Below, piece by piece: positions 7,099 through 14,034 of a DNA stretch of 25,193 bases. A program made the translations under genes and the position numbers. Source of the stretch: DASVCS01 sp036381495 (GTDB lineage: Bacteria; Gemmatimonadota; Gemmatimonadetes; Longimicrobiales; RSA9); the NCBI GenBank assembly GCA_036381495.1, contig DASVCS010000101.1:1-25193 (forward strand), written 5' to 3'. The notes below the pieces were generated by a model that did not search any database, had not been told where the DNA came from, and saw only the letters and a list, made by a program, of their open reading frames with translations. Each line of letters starts with the position of its first letter. The first letter of the stretch is position 1.

Positions 7099-9321
7099 TC
7101 AGCCGGCCGCGCCGCGCGTCGGCCGGCCTTCCGGCGGCGTGAGCGGCAGCCAGAGCGTGAACGTCGAGCCGCGGCCGACCTCGCTCTGGACGGTGATCTC
7201 GCCGCCCAGCAGGTGGGCGATGCGCCGGCTGATGGCGAGCCCGAGACCGGCGCCGCGCCCGGCACGGGGACGCAGGCGGGTGAACTCCTGGAAGAGGTGT
7301 CGTTGCTCCTCCTGGGAAAGGCCGGGGCCGGTGTCCACCACGGCGATGGTGATCCAGCGGCCGGGAGCGGGGGCGCGGCCATCCTCGGCCTCCGCCACGC
7401 GCACGGTCACGCCGCCCCGCTCGGTGTACTTGATGGCGTTCGCGACCAGATTACCGAGGATCTGGCGGATCCGGCCCCCATCGCTGCGCGTGACCGCCGG
7501 CGTGTCCGGGACCTCGATGGCGAATTCCAACCCCGCGGCCTCCGCCTGCGCGCGGTACTCCTCGGCCACATGGCGGACGGCCTCCCGCACGTCCGTCGGC
7601 ACGGACTCGATCTCGAGCTGCCCGGCTTCCGCGCGCGCGAGCTCGAGCACATCATCGATCAGGTCGAGCGCCGAGCGGATCGAGCGGCGGCAGCGCTCGA
7701 TGCTCTCCACCTGCTTCTCCGTGAGTTCACCGACGATCCCCGCTTCCAGGAGCTGGAGCTGCCCGTCGGCTGCGCCCAGCGGGTTCTTCAGGTCGTGGCT
7801 GAAGCCGCGCATGAGCCCCGCCCGGCTCTCCGTGATGCGTTCGAGCTCCTCCATCCGCTGTTCCGACTCCTCGAGCAGACTCACCTTGCGGAAGGCGAGC
7901 GCGGCGAGTTGCCCGAAGGTCTTCGCGCGTTCGAGCTCGTCCTCCGTGAACGAAACCTCCTCGGGCCAGCGGAGCAGGACGAGTGCACCGATCGTCTCCC
8001 CCGCCTGGACGAGCGGGACGATGACCACGGGACAGTGGGGGCAGGTACGCACGACGGAGAGCTGCGCGCCTTCGAACGTCGAGAGATTGCTGACCAGCTC
8101 AGGCTCGCCGCGCTCCATCGCACGCTGCGCGATGGACCCCGGAAACGGCACGCGCTCGCCCACCATCGGCGCCGGTGCGCCCGCGACGCCGACGACCTCG
8201 AGCTCCTGCCGCACGGCGTCGACGACTTCGACGAACGCGCCATCGGCAGCCGTCGCCGCAACGGCGCTCTCGGCGATCTGACGGATCGCATCCTCGACGG
8301 TCGTGGTCGCGGTCACCGCCGCCGTCGCCTGGCGCAGCGCCGTTTCCTCGCGGGCGTGGCGCTCGGCCTCGTGTCGCGCCGCGTCCGCCTCGCGAAAGAG
8401 GCGGGCGTTGTCCACCGCCAGCGCGGCGCGGCCGGCCAGGTCCACGGCTGCATCGAGATCGTGCCGATCGTATGGCCGGCGCGACGCGTCGGCGATGAAC
8501 GTGAGCGCGCCGAGCGTCCGCCCCCGCGCGACGAGCGGCACGACGATCGCCGAGCGCGCGCCGAGCTTGTGGAGGGCGCCGAGGAATTCCGCTTCCCGAC
8601 CCGCCTCCGTCTCCGCCCACGCCGCCGAGACGTCCGGGATCAGCTCCGCGATGCCCGTGCGCAGCACTTTCGGCATCGCCGCAGTCGCATCCGGGCCCCG
8701 CGGGTAGCGGCGCAGCACCTCTGCTCGCTCCGGCGCGCGCGCACCCCTGCTGGCGATCTCGACACGGCTGATCCGCCCGTTTTCGAGCAGATCCACGAGG
8801 CACCAGTCCGCCAGCATCGGGACCCCGAGGCGCGCAACCCTCCGCAACGTGTCCTCGTAGCCGAGCGATGACGCGAGCACGCGGCTCGCCTCGGAGAGGA
8901 AGCCGGACCACCGTGCGGCACGCTCCGCCTCCCCTCGCGCCAACCGCTCGCGGACCACGAGCCGCGCGACACTCTCCTTCAACCGTCCCACCAGGAAGAC
9001 CATCACGACCAACGTCGCGCCGAAGACGATCACCCGTCGCAGCGTCGTCTCCGTGAACGCAAGGAACGTCCCGGGCAGCGCGAGCGCGGCCATGGTGTCC
9101 AGCAAGGCGATGGCGGCGCTCGCCAGCCCCGGGACGATCCCGCCGCGGAAGGCGGAGTAGACGACGAGGAGCGTCAGGATCGGCGCGGGGGTGGGCGCGT
9201 ACAGCGGAGTCCGCGCCAACAGCTCGAGCGCGGCCGCCGCAACGAGCGTCAGGACCGGACCGCCGATCCGGTCCCAGCGGGTGACACGCGTGGAATCCGC
9301 TACGGATTCTGGTTCGGGCAT
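7099..9321 (-). CDS. Membrane-bound GAF-GAF sensor histidine kinase
   Basis: This 740-residue kinase starts with a compact block of three to four membrane helices (about 22-112), resembling the KdpD-type DUF4118 module. Two GAF domains follow (about 135-300 and 320-485). A HisKA dimerisation domain carries the phosphoacceptor H509 in FSHDLKNPLGA. The HATPase_c domain has its N box (GNLVANAIKY), G1 (DTGPGLS) and G2 (GAGLGLAI) all present, so it should be active. GAF2 contains a CPHC motif at 427-430, a possible redox or metal site. The ATG at 9321 is preceded by GAGGT; the frame is open upstream to 9771 but codes for implausible Arg/Gly-rich sequence. No response regulator lies in the window. 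It is the first gene of the kinase, LuxR, oxidoreductase run. The LuxR protein lacks a receiver domain and so cannot be its classical partner. Confidence 0.92.
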   Translation of the reverse strand: MPEPESVADSTRVTRWDRIGGPVLTLVAAAALELLARTPLYAPTPAPILTLLVVYSAFRGGIVPGLASAAIALLDTMAALALPGTFLAFTETTLRRVIVFGATLVVMVFLVGRLKESVARLVVRERLARGEAERAARWSGFLSEASRVLASSLGYEDTLRRVARLGVPMLADWCLVDLLENGRISRVEIASRGARAPERAEVLRRYPRGPDATAAMPKVLRTGIAELIPDVSAAWAETEAGREAEFLGALHKLGARSAIVVPLVARGRTLGALTFIADASRRPYDRHDLDAAVDLAGRAALAVDNARLFREADAARHEAERHAREETALRQATAAVTATTTVEDAIRQIAESAVAATAADGAFVEVVDAVRQELEVVGVAGAPAPMVGERVPFPGSIAQRAMERGEPELVSNLSTFEGAQLSVVRTCPHCPVVIVPLVQAGETIGALVLLRWPEEVSFTEDELERAKTFGQLAALAFRKVSLLEESEQRMEELERITESRAGLMRGFSHDLKNPLGAADGQLQLLEAGIVGELTEKQVESIERCRRSIRSALDLIDDVLELARAEAGQLEIESVPTDVREAVRHVAEEYRAQAEAAGLEFAIEVPDTPAVTRSDGGRIRQILGNLVANAIKYTERGGVTVRVAEAEDGRAPAPGRWITIAVVDTGPGLSQEEQRHLFQEFTRLRPRAGRGAGLGLAISRRIAHLLGGEITVQSEVGRGSTFTLWLPLTPPEGRPTRGAAG

Positions 9322-9724
9322 GCGACCTCGGCGCGACCGGTCCTCGCCTCGCCCGGGGCGTGCGCGTCCCCTCGCGTGGGACGACATGCACGATTCCGCG
9401 CCGCTACGCTCCCCGTGAGCGGTCCGCACCGCATGCCCCGGCCCGACATGCCTCCGCGATGGGCAAGAGGCGTTCCCCGGGAGGACGGGTGCGGGCCCAG
9501 CGAGTGCGGTGCGCGGACGAGTCGCGCACCGCACCCGTTGCTTCCGCGGAGGCCCGCGAGCCGCCGCTCGCCGCTCTCTTGCGCCACATACGACGCGTCC
9601 ATACGATCCTTTCGTAGGTCGGTCCGCGGCCCTGTCTCCATCGGTAACGACGCGCCCGTGGAGCCGCACGGGTTCTACGTCCTGCTCTCCGTTTCCGCTC
9701 TCGACGTTCACCTTCTCGACGACG
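9322..9724. other. 403-base divergent intergenic region without a convincing gene
   Basis: This lies between the minus-strand kinase gene and the plus-strand small membrane protein gene. I see no credible coding sequence; open frames here are Arg/Pro/Ser-rich shadows. It holds a cluster of overlapping inverted repeats (9425-9538), listed separately, plus minor ones: TACGA/TCGTA at 9602-9616 and CCCGTG/CACGGG around 9656-9673. The region may contain divergent promoters, but no good -35/-10 pair stood out. Confidence 0.6.
9425..9538. repeat. Cluster of overlapping, mutually exclusive inverted repeats
   Basis: The strongest stem is GTGCGGTGCGCG (9504-9515) with CGCGCACCGCAC (9523-9534), perfect over 12 bp with a 7-base loop. 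A second perfect 10-bp stem pairs ACGGGTGCGG (9485-9494) with CCGCACCCGT (9529-9538) and uses part of the same right arm. A third, 9-bp pairing joins CGCACCGCA (9425-9433) with TGCGGTGCG (9505-9513) and would take the left arm. In RNA these could not all form together, which is the layout of an attenuator or switch. They may equally be protein-binding palindromes on DNA. Confidence 0.6.
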
Positions 9725-10072
9725 ATGATTCTACTGAGTGCGTTTCTCCTGGTATCCTCCACGTCGCTCATCGCCCCGGGGTGGTGGTTCTCGAAGCGTC
9801 GCGGAAACGAAAGCCCGTGGCTTCTCTTTCTGGGTTGGCCCGCGACGGCGTTGTGGTTTCTGGTAACATTCCTCGGCTACGGCGCTCAAAGCCTCGCCAA
9901 TTTCATCGAGCTGCCGATCATAGCCGCCGTCGCCGTCGTTCTCGCGTACCTGAAGATCTTCGTCGCCGATCGACTCTGGCCCGATCGCGCGCGCAATTCC
10001 CGTATCGCCGTGGTCGTCGTGGCGGCGCTCTGCGTGGTCCTCAGAACGTTCATGCCCTCGTTGCCGGAATAG
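9725..10072 (+). CDS. Small hypothetical membrane protein
   Basis: The product is a 115-residue protein that I do not recognise. It is strongly hydrophobic, with about four predicted membrane helices: residues about 1-17, 29-45, 55-75 and 90-106. Between helices 3 and 4 is a charged cytoplasmic-type turn (VADRLWPDRARN), and it ends in MPSLPE. The frame is longer upstream, but that part is Arg/Ser/Pro-rich and the hydrophobic protein begins at ATG 9725. No good ribosome binding site precedes this ATG, so the start is uncertain. Base composition is visibly less GC-rich than in neighbouring genes (roughly 55-60% by eye), consistent with horizontal acquisition. It is followed after about 40-60 bases by a truncated acetyltransferase gene. 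Function is unknown. Confidence 0.6.
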   Translation: MILLSAFLLVSSTSLIAPGWWFSKRRGNESPWLLFLGWPATALWFLVTFLGYGAQSLANFIELPIIAAVAVVLAYLKIFVADRLWPDRARNSRIAVVVVAALCVVLRTFMPSLPE

Positions 10073-10110
10073 AGGGTAAAGGTTCGAGACCGATTCAACG
10101 GAGTGAGTTC

Positions 10111-10260
10111 ATGCCCCGGAGAGGTCCAGGGATGTTCAAACCGCCCGAGACCCTCGACAGCGCACGACTCCGCCTGCGCCGCCCCCGGGCCGAAGACGCG
10201 AGCGCGATCTTCGGGGCGTGGACACAGGATCCGGACGTGACCCGCTATCTGGGGTGGTGA
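10111..10260 (+). pseudogene. GNAT family N-acetyltransferase, N-terminal fragment only
   Basis: The encoded 49 residues end in ETLDSARLRLRRPRAEDASA, IFGAWTQDP and DVTRYLGW, then stop. This is the standard first strand and helix of a RimJ/RimL-type GNAT, where functional proteins are about 160-190 residues and usually continue with 'RPH...'. Translation of the following 300 bases in all three forward frames shows no acetyl-CoA binding motif or other GNAT segment, so the gene appears truncated by deletion rather than by one frameshift. Two ATGs are possible, 10111 and 10132; the second has AGAGGT about 7 bases upstream. It lies in a low-density region beside the AraC gene. A functional mini-protein is very unlikely. 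Confidence 0.72.
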
Positions 10261-10595
10261 GGGGGATGGGGCGGTGGTGTTGGAGGCTCGATGGCGCGGG
10301 GAAGCGCTCGGCGAACAGCCGACGCCCGGCGTCGACTCGGAAGCGCTGGAACTCCGAGCGGCTTCCGAGTGATATCGGGCCGCTCGCCACGCCGTGGTGT
10401 TTCCGCGCAGGGCGTCGCACCGTATCCTGCCGGTAGTTCCCGCCCCTTGTGGCCGCTGTCACAGCCGTGGTCTCGACGCTTCGCCGCAGGCTTTCGACTC
10501 GGGACAAGCGACGGCTCGCGCGCAATGCGCGGCACTTCGCCGGATGGATGCGGCCGATCGTGGACCGTGTCACGGATGGAGTGCGCTGACCCCCT
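10261..10595. other. 335-base stretch without an intact gene
   Basis: This lies between the broken GNAT gene and the 3' end of the araC-like gene. One forward frame, 10437-10589, gives about 50 residues ending in RRLARNARHFAGWMRPIV and DRVTDGVR before a stop. It looks protein-like and amphipathic, as if it were the tail of a lost gene, but I cannot assign a family. The remainder shows no coding character on either strand. Together with the GNAT fragment it suggests a deletion that fused the start of one gene to the end of another. Confidence 0.45.
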
Positions 10596-11825
10596 TCACC
10601 CCACCCCCTTCCGCCACACCCCCGGCGGCACGCCCACGTACCGCTTGAATGCGCGGTGGAACGCGACGTCCGAGTCGTAACCGACCCGGGCGGCGACCTG
10701 CGCGATGCTCAGCTCCGGCTGCCGCAGGAGGTTCTGCGCGAGCTGCATCCGCCAGCCGGTGAGATACCGCATGGGCGGCTCGCCGACCATGTCGGTGAAG
10801 CGCTGGCCGAGTGCGGAGCGGGACATGTAGGCGGCGCGGGCGAGGGAATCGACGGTCCACTTGCGCGCGGGCTGCTCGTGGAGGAGCCGGAGCGCGCGGC
10901 CGACCTCCGGGTGCCGCACGGCGGCGAGCCAGCCGGTATGTCCCTCTGGTAGGGGGCGCATGTACTGGCGCAGCATTTCCAGGTAGAGCAGCTCGACCAG
11001 CCGGGTCAGCATCGCGGGGCTGCCCGGCCGCCGCCCCTCCGCCTCTTCGATGGTGTAGCGCAGCATCGTCTCGAGCCAGCCGTCGTCGCCGAATCCTTCC
11101 GGGCCGCCCGGACCCGGTGTGGACTGGCGCGGCTCCGCGCCGCCGTCGCGTGGCTCGGACCGGCCGCCACGCGGCATCGGGCCGGCGAGGTCCGACTCTT
11201 GCGTCGAGGCGGCCGGCCGCGCCGCTTGCGCGGCAGTGTGGGCTGCCTGGCTCCCTCCGTGCCCGGACGGCCTGTCCCGGGTCCGCGCGGCTCGCGCGAG
11301 CGATCGGGCCGTCGGCCCGACGCCGTGCGCCTCCGCCGCGACCTCGCCCGGCTCCGAGATCAATACGCCGAGCCGCGGACACGCGATCAGCAGCATCGGC
11401 AGCGTGCCCATCAGGGGGTCGAAGCGCTGGTCCCAGTGCAGGTAGCCGCAGATGAAGCGCGCATCGGCGGCGCCGGATCCGTATTCGGCGACCGGAACGG
11501 CATCGCGGCTACAGGAGTCGAGGAGCACCCCGAGCGGCTTCGGCTCGAGGTCGAGCCGGCTGCTCACGGTATGGGCGTGGCCGTGCGGCAGCACGATCAC
11601 CGTGCCGGCATCGATTTGGATCGGGGCGAAGCCGCCGACTTGAAGCCAGCAGCGACCCTCGACCAGGATGTGGAAGAGCGCCATGCAGTCGGGGCGGAGC
11701 CCGAGGGAAAGCGCCAGTTCGCGCGGCGGTGGCGACCGGAAGGCCCACGGCGCGGACAGCCGGGCGGTGAAGAAGACCGCGCCCGTCAGGCGAAGCACGC
11801 GCAGCACATCGGACAGGGGATCCAT
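10596..11825 (-). CDS. AraC family transcriptional regulator with cupin sensor and long disordered insert
   Basis: This 409-residue regulator has an N-terminal AraC-binding cupin (Cupin_6 type) at about 2-157, with ALFHILVEGRCWLQVGG and the beta-barrel motif VLPHGHAH. Helices at 250-300 (LETMLRYTIEEAEG, LVELLYLEMLRQY) and two AraC helix-turn-helix motifs (about 305-405; SLARAAYMSRSALGQRF and QVAARVGYDSDVAFHRAFKR) follow. Residues about 158-247 are an unusual Ala/Gly/Pro/Arg-rich insert; relatives of this type are usually near 300-320 residues. The start at 11825 is supported by GGAGG about 7 bases upstream and a promoter-like pair at 11848-11876. It is divergent from the methyltransferase and SnoaL-like genes, which are its likely targets. 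The inducer is unknown. Confidence 0.9.
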   Translation of the reverse strand: MDPLSDVLRVLRLTGAVFFTARLSAPWAFRSPPPRELALSLGLRPDCMALFHILVEGRCWLQVGGFAPIQIDAGTVIVLPHGHAHTVSSRLDLEPKPLGVLLDSCSRDAVPVAEYGSGAADARFICGYLHWDQRFDPLMGTLPMLLIACPRLGVLISEPGEVAAEAHGVGPTARSLARAARTRDRPSGHGGSQAAHTAAQAARPAASTQESDLAGPMPRGGRSEPRDGGAEPRQSTPGPGGPEGFGDDGWLETMLRYTIEEAEGRRPGSPAMLTRLVELLYLEMLRQYMRPLPEGHTGWLAAVRHPEVGRALRLLHEQPARKWTVDSLARAAYMSRSALGQRFTDMVGEPPMRYLTGWRMQLAQNLLRQPELSIAQVAARVGYDSDVAFHRAFKRYVGVPPGVWRKGVG

Positions 11826-12144
11826 CGCTCGCCTCCGGTTGCCGTCTACCGTACAAGGCCGTGGCGTATCGGTCAACGATCCCGGCGTCCCGGTCATGGT
11901 CGGGCGCTCCGGCGCTCGCCAGCTTCGGAGGGACTCGACGACGTGCCGCCGGCAGGCGACCGGCGGCGCCCGCGGCGATCGCGCTCGGGGATGATGCGCC
12001 GGCGTTCACGCGCCGGTCCATCCCGCATGAGCCGCGGCAGCGTTCGAGAGGAGGCTGCGCGGGCGTCCGCGCTCCAGTGCGTCGCGCAGATGCCGCGGCC
12101 AAGCTCGCGGATGATTCCTACAACCCGGACCCCGGAGGTGCGAC
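11826..12144. other. 319-base divergent regulatory region
   Basis: This lies between the divergent AraC and methyltransferase genes and contains no credible gene. It carries a promoter-like pair for the AraC gene and two hairpin-forming repeats. GCCGCCGG/CCGGCGGC at 11945-11967 is a perfect 8-bp stem. At 11993-12022, CCGGCG/CGCCGG is extended by GATG/CATC across a 2x2 internal loop. These may be AraC-type or other regulator sites, but GC-rich DNA gives such repeats by chance. A TACAAC at 12119-12124 is a possible -10 element for the methyltransferase gene without a good -35. Confidence 0.5.
11848..11876 (-). promoter_or_regulatory. Putative sigma-70 promoter of the AraC gene
   Basis: Read on the minus strand, TTGACC (11876-11871) and TACGGT (11853-11848) are separated by exactly 17 bases. 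The transcript would start about 16 bases before the ATG at 11825, leaving room for the GGAGG binding site. Confidence 0.5.
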
Positions 12145-13245
12145 ATGGAGTCACAGACGATCGATCGACAGGCGCCGGACACCGCATCGGAGGTGGACCC
12201 CGAACGCCTCGAAGCGTTCCTCCACCGCGCGGTGGGCGACATGGCCGCGACCGCGGCGTGCGCGCTGACGCTCACCGGCCACCGGCTGGGGCTCTTCCGC
12301 GCGATGGCGGGTGCGGGGCCCCTGACCTCCGAGGAACTCGCGGAGCGGACCGGGCTGCGCGAGCGCTACCTGCGCGAATGGCTGAACGCGCAGGCGGCGG
12401 GCGCCTACGTGACATACGACGCCGCGACCGGCCGCTACACGCTCCCGCCCGAGCAGGCGGCCGCGCTGGCCGATTCGGACTCGCCCGTCTTCGTCGCCGG
12501 CGGGTTCGACGTGCTGGCCGCGATCTGGGCGGCGACGGAGCGGATGGCCGAGGCGTTCCGCACGGGCGAGGGCGTCGGCTGGCACGAGCACGATGCACGC
12601 CTCTTCAACGGGACCGAGGCGTTCTTCCGGCCGGGGTACAAGGCGAACCTGGCGAGCGCGTGGATCCCGGCGCTGGAGGGCGTGGAGGAGAAGCTGCGGG
12701 CGGGCGCCAAGGTGGCGGACGTGGGGTGCGGCCACGGCGCCTCGACCATCATCATGGCGGAGGCGTTCCCGGCATCGATGTTCTACGGCTTCGACTACCA
12801 CGGCCCTTCGATCGAGACGGCCGGTCGCAGGGCGAGCGACGCCGGCGTGGCGGACCGCGTCCGATTCGAGGTCGCGCCGGCCACCGCGTTTCCGGGCGCC
12901 GGCTACGACCTGATCTGCTTCTTCGACTGCTTCCACGACCTCGGCGACCCGGTCGGCGCGGCCGCCCACGCGCGCAAGGCGCTCGCGGCGGATGGCACGC
13001 TCATGCTCGTCGAGCCGATGGCCGGCGACCGCCCCGAGGAGAACCTGCACCCGCTCGGGCGGCTCTTCTACGCCGCGTCGACGTTCCTGTGCACGCCCAA
13101 CTCGCTCTCCCAGGAGGTCGGCACCGCGCTCGGCGCGCAGGCGGGCGAGGCACGGCTGCGCGCGATCCTCGAGGAAGCCGGGTTCCGCCGCGTGCGTCGC
13201 GCGACCGAGACGCCGTTCAACCTGATCCTCGAAGCGCGTCCGTGA
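12145..13245 (+). CDS. Class I SAM-dependent methyltransferase with N-terminal winged helix
   Basis: The product is 366 residues. Residues about 20-110 form a winged-helix/dimerisation domain (LTLTGHRLGLFRAMAG, LTSEELAERTGLRERYLREW) as in Rv2258c-like and O-methyltransferase-type enzymes. The Rossmann methyltransferase domain follows with motif I VADVGCGHGAST (glycine-rich loop at 193-198), the acidic FDYHGPSIE (end of strand 2), and ICFFDCFHDLGDP as motif IV. It therefore transfers a methyl group from SAM to an unidentified small molecule. GGAGGTG 4 bases before ATG 12145 supports the start. It is divergent from the AraC gene and followed by a SnoaL-like gene after 148 bases, a combination often seen in small-molecule modification. 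Soluble, no signal peptide. Confidence 0.92.
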   Translation: MESQTIDRQAPDTASEVDPERLEAFLHRAVGDMAATAACALTLTGHRLGLFRAMAGAGPLTSEELAERTGLRERYLREWLNAQAAGAYVTYDAATGRYTLPPEQAAALADSDSPVFVAGGFDVLAAIWAATERMAEAFRTGEGVGWHEHDARLFNGTEAFFRPGYKANLASAWIPALEGVEEKLRAGAKVADVGCGHGASTIIMAEAFPASMFYGFDYHGPSIETAGRRASDAGVADRVRFEVAPATAFPGAGYDLICFFDCFHDLGDPVGAAAHARKALAADGTLMLVEPMAGDRPEENLHPLGRLFYAASTFLCTPNSLSQEVGTALGAQAGEARLRAILEEAGFRRVRRATETPFNLILEARP

Positions 13246-13393
13246 TCGCGACGCAGAGGCGCGGAGAGGCGGATGCGCAGCGGATTCGCGGTCGCGAATG
13301 CGCTGCGCGCGCCGCGCGCCAGGGCATCGAGTTCTCGCCGATGCGCGACTCCATCGAGCGGGGCGTGCCGATCCGGCCGGAGGTCACCGTCGC

Positions 13394-13753
13394 ATGAGCG
13401 CCGACACACTCGCGGTCGTACAGCGCTTCAACGAGGCCTTCAACCGTCACGACGTCGATGCGGTGATGGAGGCGATGACGCCCGACTGCGTCTTCGAGAA
13501 CACGCGTCCGGCACCGGACGGCGAGCGCTTCGAGGGGGCGGAGGCGGTGCGCGCCTACTGGACGTCGTTCTTCCGCCGCTCGCCCCACGCGCGCTTCGAG
13601 GTCGAAGAGATGTTCGCCTGCGGCGACCGCTGCGTCGTGCGCTGGACCTACACCTGGATCCGGGAGGGGAAGCCCGGCCACGTCCGCGGCGTCGACATCT
13701 TCCGCGTGCGCGACGGCCGCGTGGCCGAAAAGCTCTCGTACGTGAAGGGGTGA
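13394..13753 (+). CDS. SnoaL-like / NTF2-fold nuclear transport factor 2 family protein
   Basis: The 119-residue protein has the classic small cone-shaped NTF2 fold pattern: an N-terminal helix with VVQRFNEAFNRHDVDAVMEA, then MTPDCVFENTRPAPDGERFEG, EAVRAYWTSFF, and a beta-sheet ending RGVDIFRVRDGRVAEKLSYV. Such proteins include polyketide cyclases, ketosteroid isomerase-like enzymes and many ligand-binding proteins of unknown role, so the reaction cannot be stated. The length is typical of a complete member. The ATG at 13394 is preceded by GGAGGT about 9 bases upstream; the frame extends further upstream without conserved sequence. It is probably co-transcribed with the methyltransferase gene 148 bases upstream and may come under the same AraC regulator. 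Confidence 0.88.
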   Translation: MSADTLAVVQRFNEAFNRHDVDAVMEAMTPDCVFENTRPAPDGERFEGAEAVRAYWTSFFRRSPHARFEVEEMFACGDRCVVRWTYTWIREGKPGHVRGVDIFRVRDGRVAEKLSYVKG

Positions 13754-13933
13754 AGTTACATCCCCGATCAAGAGGAGGCTACCAAGCCTAGATCGCATCG
13801 AACCGGCCACTTCGCGCCGCTCGGCGATGGCACCGCTCTGATCTGGAGCGACCGCCCGGGCGGCCCGGGCGGCTACGACCTCTACGTCAGCGCGCGGCTC
13901 TCGCCCACGGCAGCGACGCACGGGATGCCGTAG
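13754..13933 (+). pseudogene. Remnant of a PD40/TolB-like beta-propeller gene
   Basis: In the frame directly after the SnoaL stop, bases about 13796-13933 encode FAPLGDGTALIWSDRP followed by GGPGGYDLYVSARLSP, then a stop. The 'SDRPGG.GGYDLYVS' pattern is the signature of PD40 (WD40-like) propeller repeats, as in TolB and OmpA-associated proteins ('..FASDRPGGYGGYDLYVS..'). There is no start codon with a ribosome binding site, and only one repeat is left, so this is a decayed fragment. It lies between the SnoaL-like gene and the PAS kinase, and is probably a relic of a larger gene lost from here. Confidence 0.6.
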
Positions 13934-14034
13934 CGCGCAACACGTGCGCGGGCGCGGTGCGAATCCTGCACCGCGGCGGAACGGGCCGGCTCACGCGCGT
14001 AGCCGGGCTGTGTCGCTCAGCCGAGGTGGGACTC

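Noticed and set aside
7091..7111. GCCGGC/GCCGGC hairpin around the kinase stop codon as a terminator
   Set aside because: Stem is short with a bulge, overlaps coding sequence and has no T-run; such GC palindromes are expected by chance at this base composition.
6610..8871. 753-codon plus-strand open frame over the GAF kinase and LuxR start
   Set aside because: Crosses two real minus-strand genes and their spacer and has no motif; shadow frame.
9376..10260. One long reading frame joining the kinase spacer, the small membrane gene in another frame and the GNAT fragment
   Set aside because: Only its last 49 codons resemble a protein family; the rest is the out-of-frame reading of the hydrophobic protein and of non-coding DNA.
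11199..13397. 732-codon plus-strand open frame across the AraC/methyltransferase region
   Set aside because: Runs through part of the AraC gene in antisense, the intergenic region and the methyltransferase in the wrong frame; Arg/Gly/Ala-rich with no domain.
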